12,116 nucleotides of DNA from positions 1 to 12,116 of the forward strand of contig JAEYRC010000355.1 in assembly GCA_023409675.1 (NCBI GenBank), in the 5' to 3' direction. Source of the stretch: Bacteroidota bacterium (GTDB lineage Bacteria > Bacteroidota > Bacteroidia > Chitinophagales > Chitinophagaceae). The notes beneath the pieces were generated by a model, which searched no databases, had not been told where the DNA came from, and worked only from the letters and a program-made list of their open reading frames with translations. Each line of letters starts with the position of its first letter. Position 1 is the stretch's first letter. This document shows, one piece after another, positions 6,867-12,116 of the stretch. Made by a program: the position numbers and the translations under genes.

Positions 6867-9392
6867 ATGGATAATAATTTTTCAGCCCAGGTTAAGGAGA
6901 TCATATCGTTTAGCAGGGAGGAGGCTTTACGGTTGGGGAATGATTTTATCGGCACGGAGCATTTGTTGCTGGGACTGATCCGCGAGGGCGATAATACCGC
7001 TGTCAGGATTTTGAAAAGCTTCAATATCGACCTTTACGAATTGCGTAAAGAAGTTGAGCTGGCTGTTAAGGATAAAACCGGTAAAAACATTGCCAATATA
7101 AATAGTTTACCCCTCACCAAACAGGCCGAGAAGGTTATCCGGGTAACTGTTCTTGAAGCCAAGGCACTTAAAAGTCCAACGGTTGAAACAGAACACCTGA
7201 TGCTCTCCATCCTGAAGAACAAGGAAAATATTGCTACTCAAATCTTAAATCAATTTGACGTGGATTACGATTTATTCAGAAATGAACTTGGCGTAGTAAA
7301 AAGCAATGACGTTCGCAGCGATTATGCAGAAGAAAATGATGATGATTTTGATGAAGAGAAGAAATATTCACAGTCAAAATCACGCACCGCGGCTACTGCG
7401 AAAAGTAAGACACCGGTTCTTGATAATTTCGGTCGCGATATAACCCGGCTTGCAGAAAGCGGTTCACTCGACCCGATCGTAGGTCGGGAGAATGAAATTG
7501 AGCGCGTATCACAGATCCTGTCGCGCCGTAAGAAAAACAATCCCATACTCATTGGTGAGCCCGGTGTAGGTAAAACAGCTATCGTGGAAGGTCTTGCTTT
7601 GCGGATCGTTCAGCGTAAAGTTTCGCGCGTGCTTTTTGATAAGCGGGTGATCTCGCTCGATCTGGCTGCGCTGGTAGCCGGCACCAAATACCGTGGACAG
7701 TTTGAAGAGCGGATGAAAGCGATCATGAATGAACTGGAAAAAAACCGCGATGTCATTCTCTTTATCGATGAAATACATACAATCGTAGGCGCCGGCGGAG
7801 CAAGTGGTTCACTGGATGCATCAAATATTTTCAAACCCGCGCTGGCAAGAGGCGAGCTGCAATGTATTGGTGCATCAACGCTGGATGAATACAGGATGTA
7901 TATTGAAAAAGATGGCGCCCTCGACAGAAGATTTCAGAAAGTGATGGTTGAACCTCCAACTGTGGAAGAAACCATCCAGATCCTGGAGAACATCAAATCG
8001 AAATACGAAGAGTACCATAATGTAAACTACAATGATGAGGCGATTGATGCCTGTGTAAAGCTCAGCGACCGCTACATTACCGACCGGCTGTTGCCCGACA
8101 AGGCCATAGATGTTATGGATGAGGTTGGCGCCCGTGTTCACCTCAAAAACATCAATGTACCCAAAGAGATTCTTGACCTTGAGCGCAGGATAGAAGAGGT
8201 GAAAGTTGAAAAGAACAAAGTGGTGAAGAGTCAGAAATTTGAAGAGGCGGCATCGCTGCGGGATACTGAAAAGCGTCTTCAGGAAGACCTGGAGAAAGCA
8301 AAGAATTTGTGGGAAGAAGAGAGCAAGCATAAACGCTACCCGATCGATGAAGAAGCGATTGCCGAAGTGGTAAGTATGATGACGGGCATTCCGGTTAAAC
8401 GGATGGTTCAGGCCGAGTCGGAGAAGCTGCGCAAGATGGCAATCGATATGGAAGGAATGGTGGTCGGACAAAACGATGCCATTCAGAAAGTTGTTAAAGC
8501 CATTCAGCGGAACCGCGTTGGACTTAAGGATCCGAAAAAGCCAATCGGTACATTTATATTCCTGGGACCTACTGGTGTGGGTAAAACTGAAATGGCGCGT
8601 GCCCTGGCCCGTTATATGTTTGATTCAGAGGATGCGTTGATTCGCATCGATATGAGTGAGTATATGGAGAAATTTACGGTTAGCCGGCTGATCGGTGCTC
8701 CTCCCGGATATGTGGGTTATGAAGAAGGTGGACAGTTAACAGAGCGGGTTCGTCGTAAGCCTTATTCAGTTATTCTGTTGGATGAGATCGAGAAAGCGCA
8801 TCCGGATATCTACAATATCCTGCTGCAGGTATTGGATGATGGACAGCTTACTGATGGCCTGGGTAGAAAAGTAGATTTTAAGAATACCACAATCATTATG
8901 ACCTCCAATATTGGTGTGCGCCAGTTGAAAGATTTTGGTGACGGAGTGGGCTTTGCCACGAGTGCAAGGAACATGAGTGCCGAAGAGAACAACAAAGCGG
9001 TGATCGAGAAAGCGTTAAAGAAAACCTTTTCTCCGGAATTCCTGAACCGGATTGATGATGTGATCATCTTCAATTCACTTACCCGGGAAAATATCTTCAC
9101 CATTATAGATATTCTGATGAAGACTGTTTTAGCGCGGCTGACCACCCTGGGATTCACCCTCGAGCTTACGGAAGAGGCGAAAAGCTTCATTGCCGATAAA
9201 GGTTATGATCAGCAATTTGGTGCCCGTCCGTTACACCGGGCGATCCAGAAATACCTTGAGGATCCGCTGGCGGAAGAAATTCTGAATATGAATATCAAGC
9301 CAGGCGACACCATGGTAGCGGATTTAAATGAAGATAAATCGAGAATTCAGTTCACGTTAAAAAATCCGGCTAAGGAAATTTCTGAAGCCTGA
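6867..9392 (+). CDS. clpC: AAA+ ATP-dependent protease subunit ClpC
   Basis: Hsp100 unfoldase of 841 residues that feeds substrates to the ClpP peptidase in the cytoplasm. Two Clp-N repeats occupy about residues 1-143 (NDFIGTEHLLLGLIRE in the first, PTVETEHLMLSIL in the second), then an acidic and Ser/Lys-rich linker (152-180). The first AAA+ module has GEPGVGKT (230-237) and VILFIDE (296-302). The middle domain (about 410-490) contains a UVR-like coiled segment (KSQKFEEAASLRDTEKRL), which marks ClpC rather than ClpB. The second module has GPTGVGKT (567-574) and VILLDE (635-640). GVGF (693-696) fits the ClpP-docking loop, so a ClpP partner is expected elsewhere. The frame opens 9 codons earlier, but MDNNFSAQVKEII is the expected N-terminus and fixes the start at 6867. 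No Shine-Dalgarno is present. It is monocistronic, with its own terminator. Confidence 0.97.
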   Translation: MDNNFSAQVKEIISFSREEALRLGNDFIGTEHLLLGLIREGDNTAVRILKSFNIDLYELRKEVELAVKDKTGKNIANINSLPLTKQAEKVIRVTVLEAKALKSPTVETEHLMLSILKNKENIATQILNQFDVDYDLFRNELGVVKSNDVRSDYAEENDDDFDEEKKYSQSKSRTAATAKSKTPVLDNFGRDITRLAESGSLDPIVGRENEIERVSQILSRRKKNNPILIGEPGVGKTAIVEGLALRIVQRKVSRVLFDKRVISLDLAALVAGTKYRGQFEERMKAIMNELEKNRDVILFIDEIHTIVGAGGASGSLDASNIFKPALARGELQCIGASTLDEYRMYIEKDGALDRRFQKVMVEPPTVEETIQILENIKSKYEEYHNVNYNDEAIDACVKLSDRYITDRLLPDKAIDVMDEVGARVHLKNINVPKEILDLERRIEEVKVEKNKVVKSQKFEEAASLRDTEKRLQEDLEKAKNLWEEESKHKRYPIDEEAIAEVVSMMTGIPVKRMVQAESEKLRKMAIDMEGMVVGQNDAIQKVVKAIQRNRVGLKDPKKPIGTFIFLGPTGVGKTEMARALARYMFDSEDALIRIDMSEYMEKFTVSRLIGAPPGYVGYEEGGQLTERVRRKPYSVILLDEIEKAHPDIYNILLQVLDDGQLTDGLGRKVDFKNTTIIMTSNIGVRQLKDFGDGVGFATSARNMSAEENNKAVIEKALKKTFSPEFLNRIDDVIIFNSLTRENIFTIIDILMKTVLARLTTLGFTLELTEEAKSFIADKGYDQQFGARPLHRAIQKYLEDPLAEEILNMNIKPGDTMVADLNEDKSRIQFTLKNPAKEISEA

Positions 9393-9412
9393 TAATACCA
9401 GATCATAATATG

Positions 9413-9444
9413 ACGCGCAGCAGGTAACTGTTGCGCGTTTTTTT
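9413..9444 (+). terminator. Intrinsic terminator of clpC
   Basis: ACGCGCAGCAG (9413-9423) pairs with CTGTTGCGCGT (9428-9438) in an 11-bp stem with one G-T wobble and a GTAA loop, followed at once by seven T (9438-9444). It lies 20 bp after the clpC stop and separates clpC from cmk. Confidence 0.93.
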
Positions 9445-9462
9445 ATAGAATAACTCAAATAG

Positions 9463-9496
9463 TTCGGAATCTGCTGGGTTTTTTTTCGCAAATTTG
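9463..9496 (+). promoter_or_regulatory. Weak candidate promoter of cmk
   Basis: CAAATTTG (9489-9496) is one base from TAnnTTTG, and TTCG at 9463-9466 could serve as a poor -33 box 22 bp away. The box ends only 4 bp before the cmk ATG, so a transcript from it would be essentially leaderless. As cmk follows a strong terminator it needs a promoter in this 56-bp space. Confidence 0.3.
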
Positions 9497-9500
9497 TACC

Positions 9501-10214
9501 ATGACGGGTTCCGGTAAGATCATTATCACCATTGACGGAAAATCATCCTGCGGCAAAAGTACACTGGCTAAACAGCTTGCCCGGGAATTAGGCTATGTGT
9601 ATATTGATTCCGGTGCAATGTACCGTGCCGTTACGTTATATTTTCTCCGCAACCACATAGACTGGACATCGGCCAAAGCAGTGGATGAAGCCCTGAAAAA
9701 TATCACCATTGAATTCATCAATAATCCGGTTTCGGATCAGAGTGAAACCTGGCTGAACGGAGAAAATGTGGAGTATGTTATCCGTGATCTGGTGGTTGCG
9801 GAAAAAGTGAGTGAGGTAGCGGCAATAGGGGCGGTAAGAAAGTTTGCCGTGGCCCAGCAGCAGGCAATGGGTAAGAAGAAAGGCATTGTAATGGATGGAC
9901 GTGATATTGGAACGGTCGTTTTTCCCGATGCCGCCTTAAAAATATTCACGACCGCCGACAACTCCGTGAGGGTAGAGCGTCGTTTCAGGGAGTTGTATGA
10001 AAAGAACCCGAATATTACGCTTGAAGAGGTCAGGGATAATCTCGAAATGCGCGATTATATTGACAGCAACCGGGAGATCAGTCCACTCAGGCAGGCGCCA
10101 GATGCGCATATATTAGACAATACCACGCTCACCATGAAGCAGCAGCTTGAGATAGCCAAAAAATGGGCTGCTCAGCAAATCCACGACCGAAGCACGCCGC
10201 TTGAAAAGATTTAA
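9501..10214 (+). CDS. cmk: (d)CMP kinase
   Basis: Cytidylate kinase of 237 residues that phosphorylates CMP and dCMP with ATP in pyrimidine salvage and nucleotide supply. The P-loop is GKSSCGKST (13-21). IDSGAMYRA (35-43) belongs to the CMP-binding region, MDGRDIGTVVFPDA (131-144) to the core, and RDYIDSNREISPLRQAPDA (184-202) to the lid with its conserved Arg, Asp and Ser. All motifs are intact and the length is normal. The ATG chosen puts the P-loop strand IIITIDG at the expected distance from the N-terminus. It has no Shine-Dalgarno. No terminator follows, so read-through into the downstream gap is possible. Confidence 0.96.
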   Translation: MTGSGKIIITIDGKSSCGKSTLAKQLARELGYVYIDSGAMYRAVTLYFLRNHIDWTSAKAVDEALKNITIEFINNPVSDQSETWLNGENVEYVIRDLVVAEKVSEVAAIGAVRKFAVAQQQAMGKKKGIVMDGRDIGTVVFPDAALKIFTTADNSVRVERRFRELYEKNPNITLEEVRDNLEMRDYIDSNREISPLRQAPDAHILDNTTLTMKQQLEIAKKWAAQQIHDRSTPLEKI

Positions 10215-10247
10215 ATATTCATAGTGCAGGTTAATGAATTCCAACAA

Positions 10248-10277
10248 TTTGTGCTAGAAGCCTGAGCTATATTTTTG
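10248..10277 (+). promoter_or_regulatory. Promoter-like TTTG-N18-TATTTTTG with no nearby gene
   Basis: TTTG at 10248-10251 and an exact TAnnTTTG box at 10270-10277, spaced 18 bp, form the best match to the Bacteroidota promoter consensus in the window. Transcription would begin near 10284, about 480 nt before the recombinase ATG. AT-rich DNA produces such matches by chance, so confidence is moderate. Confidence 0.42.
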
Positions 10278-10747
10278 AAGTTCGGCTCGAATATTAATTT
10301 TTATATTGAGTTCATTTTATAGAAAATTGACATAGAATCTATACTAGCTGTAAAGGTGGCCTTCTAATGAAATATTTTATTGGACGGAGATAAAAATTTC
10401 AAGTGCCATCCCTCACCATACGATCCATTTTCAACATCTACAAGGTTGTAAGGGTTTTACAGTTTGCTCCGAATCTATTTCCAGGCGAAAGATCACATCA
10501 AATTAAATTCAGCCAATTTCTTGGCCTGAAACAATACGTTTTATATATTACCATTCATAACCCCTTTACCTTAATTGCAAAAAATCATGTGACTAAGGAA
10601 AGCGAAGCTTTGCGTGGATGTGAGTGCAGGTATTGGTTCTGATTTTTTTCTGGTACTTTCCTGGTATTTTTCCCATTCAATCCATGTTTTTTTCCCCGAT
10701 GTATTTTTCGGATGCGCTGTAATTTGTAGAAGCGTAATGCGGAATAC

Positions 10748-10753
10748 AGGAGG
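10748..10753 (+). promoter_or_regulatory. Perfect Shine-Dalgarno of the recombinase
   Basis: AGGAGG, 8 bp before the ATG at 10762, is ideal in sequence and spacing and supports that start. The in-frame stop at 10735-10737 allows no upstream ATG. No other gene in the window has such a site. Confidence 0.8.
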
Positions 10754-10761
10754 AATATCGG

Positions 10762-11949
10762 ATGGAAAAAGTATGGTGCAGGCCGTTATTGTATCGGGGG
10801 TTTTTGAATATTGGAATTTATTTCAATTTAAACCCTGTTCTGGATGGTATCGTGCGAAGTATTGCTGGTTATCGATGGAGTGTATCCAATCAATGCTGGT
10901 ATAAGCCATATATCGGAGAGGATTTGATATTGATAAAAAAAGCGTTTGAAACCCTTGTTGATCTTGATGTATCTGAAATGGATCATTACATCCGGATGGA
11001 AGATATTGGTGATATCCCTAAGCCGATAAAGATATATGGAGAGAACAGGGCAGGGCAGATGGTACGTACTTCGAGGGTCAGTTCGGGAAATCAGGTTGAA
11101 CTGGAGAAGTTCACGCAGCAATTATTGTTAAAATCGTATAGTCCTGCTACCATCCGCACCTACCGGAATGAGTTTATACAATTGTTAAGAACACTGAACC
11201 AGCATGCGGTACAATCTCTGGAGGCGGATGATATCAGGCGGTATATGGTTTATGCGATGGGCCGGTTAGGGATCAGCGAGCATACAGCGCACAGTCGGTT
11301 AAATGCGTTAAAATTTTATTTCGAGCAGGTATTAGGGCGGGAAAAGTTCTTTTGGGATATACCCCGTCCAAAGAAGCCGGGTTTACTGCCAAAGGTCTTG
11401 AGTGAGCGGGAGCTGGAAAAAATGTTTATGGGGGTACAGAACCTGAAGCATAAAGCCTTATTATTTACGGCATACAGTGCGGGCTTACGCGTCAGTGAGG
11501 TGGTTTCTTTGCGCTTAAGCGATATAGACAGCGGTCGGATGCAGATCAGGGTAGGGTTATCGAAGGGGAAGAAAGACCGGTATATTGGGTTAAGTGTTTT
11601 ATTGCTTGATGTATTGCGGTCATATTTGATGACGATAGAGCCAAGGCCCAGAGAATATTTATTTGAAGGAGATATAGCGGGAAGGCCCTATTCCACGCGA
11701 AGTGCGCAATTGGTTTTTCAGCGGGCCCGTGAGCGTGCGGGGATAAAAAAGGACGTGGGTTTTCATGTATTGCGGCACAGTTTTGCTACGCATATGTTAG
11801 AAAAGGGTATAGACATCCGTTATATAAAAGATTTGTTGGGGCATTTTAACATTCAAACGACGGAGCGGTATTTACATGTTCGGCGTCAGGATTTGATTAC
11901 GATAGTCAATCCGCTGGATGAATTGTTCAAGGGTCGGTCATGGCGGTAG
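10762..11949 (+). CDS. Tyrosine-type site-specific recombinase/integrase
   Basis: Complete 395-residue tyrosine recombinase that would cut and rejoin DNA at paired sites through a 3'-phosphotyrosine link. Residues 1-65 form a small N-terminal domain with CRPLLYRG, then IGIYF, then YRWSVSNQCWYKPY (37-50), the extra module common in Bacteroidota integrases and probably DNA-binding. Residues 112-195 are the SAM-like core-binding domain (SYSPATIRTYRNEF), and 210-390 the catalytic domain. All six catalytic residues are visible: Arg243 (AGLRVSE), Lys268 (SKGKKDR), His335 and Arg338 (HVLRHSF), His361 (LLGHFN) and Tyr370 (TERYLH). It lacks the extra helix of integron integrases as far as I can see. 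Codons differ from the neighbours, with many TTA/TTG, GGG and CGG, which hints at separate ancestry. No excisionase, relaxase or cargo is in the window, so mobile-element integrase, invertase and resolvase all remain possible. Confidence 0.93.
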   Translation: MEKVWCRPLLYRGFLNIGIYFNLNPVLDGIVRSIAGYRWSVSNQCWYKPYIGEDLILIKKAFETLVDLDVSEMDHYIRMEDIGDIPKPIKIYGENRAGQMVRTSRVSSGNQVELEKFTQQLLLKSYSPATIRTYRNEFIQLLRTLNQHAVQSLEADDIRRYMVYAMGRLGISEHTAHSRLNALKFYFEQVLGREKFFWDIPRPKKPGLLPKVLSERELEKMFMGVQNLKHKALLFTAYSAGLRVSEVVSLRLSDIDSGRMQIRVGLSKGKKDRYIGLSVLLLDVLRSYLMTIEPRPREYLFEGDIAGRPYSTRSAQLVFQRARERAGIKKDVGFHVLRHSFATHMLEKGIDIRYIKDLLGHFNIQTTERYLHVRRQDLITIVNPLDELFKGRSWR

Positions 11950-11974
11950 GAGTTACTAATGGGGCTGGGAGGCT

Positions 11975-12020
11975 AAATGATCTGGTTGTTATTGCAGATC
12001 ATGGGATATTATCATTTTTT
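11975..12020 (+). terminator. Hairpin region after the recombinase, possible terminator
   Basis: ATGATCTG (11977-11984) and CAGATCAT (11995-12002) form a perfect 8-bp stem with a 10-nt loop. A competing 7-bp stem, AAATGAT (11975-11981) with ATCATTT (12011-12017), would run directly into the six-T tract at 12015-12020. The second form resembles a weak terminator; the first has its T tract 12 nt too far away. The region starts 25 bp after the stop codon. Confidence 0.4.
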
Positions 12021-12059
12021 ACAGTAAGGGAAAAGGTTTCGGGTAAGATCGGAAGAATC

Positions 12060-12111
12060 TGCCGGCATCATCCCATCCTGTCCATTGCGCAATCCAAATA
12101 GCGCATCGCTA
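12060..12111. repeat. Cluster of short palindromes near the window edge
   Basis: Three perfect inverted repeats lie within 52 bp: TGCCGGCA (12060-12067), ATTGCGCAAT (12084-12093) and TAGCG-cat-CGCTA (12099-12111). The stretch has more G and C than the 10215-10761 gap. It could be a recombination site, a dispersed repeat or the end of another gene; a minus-strand frame of 34 codons is open from the edge to 12012 without a recognisable match. Confidence 0.4.
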
Positions 12112-12116
12112 CACCC

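Larger units (their letters stand above)
10215..10761. other. 547-bp AT-rich gap between cmk and the recombinase
   Basis: No convincing gene, tRNA or rRNA is seen on either strand. A GTG-started frame of 79 codons (10403-10642) and one of 96 codons overlapping the recombinase start (10614-10904) show no recognisable domain. The composition is clearly richer in A and T than the neighbouring genes. It holds one good promoter-like pair near its left end, a tandem 11-mer (10650-10671, CTGGTAYTTT repeated) and the ribosome binding site of the next gene. It may be the left flank of an inserted element, a decayed gene, or a long leader/non-coding RNA. Confidence 0.6.

Noticed and set aside
7875..8471. 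Long (198-codon) minus-strand frame inside clpC
   Set aside because: It is a shadow of the strongly conserved clpC coding frame and has no motif.
10316..10348. TTGACA and TATACT hexamers resembling a sigma-70 promoter in the gap after cmk
   Set aside because: They are only 7 bp apart, far from the 16-18 bp needed, and Bacteroidota use a different consensus.
10403..10642. 79-codon frame with a GTG start in the gap
   Set aside because: No recognisable domain, no ribosome binding site and a chance-like composition; kept only as a remark on the gap.
10614..10904. 96-codon frame overlapping the recombinase start
   Set aside because: It overlaps, in another frame, the well-matched N-terminal domain of the recombinase and shows no domain of its own.
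12012..12116. 34-codon minus-strand frame running in from the right edge
   Set aside because: Open for only 105 bp and without any recognised motif; it could be the end of a gene beyond the window but cannot be supported.
11950..12116. Integron attC array next to a tyrosine recombinase
   Set aside because: No GTTRRRY or RYYYAAC core pairs are visible and the protein shows no integron-integrase insert.

Overview
The window reads as chromosomal DNA of a member of the Bacteroidota, most likely the Chitinophagaceae/Sphingobacteriales side of the phylum. The signs are: leaders of most genes lack a Shine-Dalgarno sequence; several intergenic spaces carry the Bacteroidota -7 promoter box TAnnTTTG; IspD carries a Cys variant of its HDAARPLV motif; and there is a two-domain tyrosine integrase of the type common in this phylum. 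The organism assignment is an inference from these features, not from a marker gene.

Layout, left to right. (1) 2-1860, plus strand: the 3' part of a Gfo/Idh/MocA-type sugar oxidoreductase, cut by the window edge, overlaps by 4 bp a membrane polyprenyl-phosphate sugar-phosphate transferase. This looks like the end of a surface-polysaccharide operon. (2) 1987-5723, plus: a secreted M1 metallopeptidase with a long C-terminal extension that resembles an outer-membrane beta-barrel, coupled through TAATG to a 301-residue GNAT/FemAB-like protein of unknown function. (3) 5709-6771, minus: a small degenerate STAS-like protein followed by ispD of the MEP isoprenoid pathway. IspD runs 15 bp into the 3' end of the GNAT-like gene. 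(4) 6867-9392, plus: the AAA+ chaperone/unfoldase ClpC, divergent from the STAS-ispD pair across a 95-bp promoter region and closed by a clear intrinsic terminator. (5) 9501-10214, plus: cmk, (d)CMP kinase. (6) 10215-12116: the accessory part, with a 547-bp AT-rich gap, a complete tyrosine recombinase behind a perfect AGGAGG ribosome binding site, and a palindrome-rich tail that runs off the window.

The first 10.2 kb is mostly housekeeping or envelope genes with intact catalytic motifs. The part most likely to hold something undescribed is the recombinase locus. It has an apparently strong promoter over 400 bp upstream of any convincing start, a translation signal unlike all other genes here, and clustered inverted repeats downstream that could be recombination sites, a dispersed repeat or simply a terminator. 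No partner or cargo gene of the recombinase is inside the window, so a defined new system cannot be claimed from this sequence alone.
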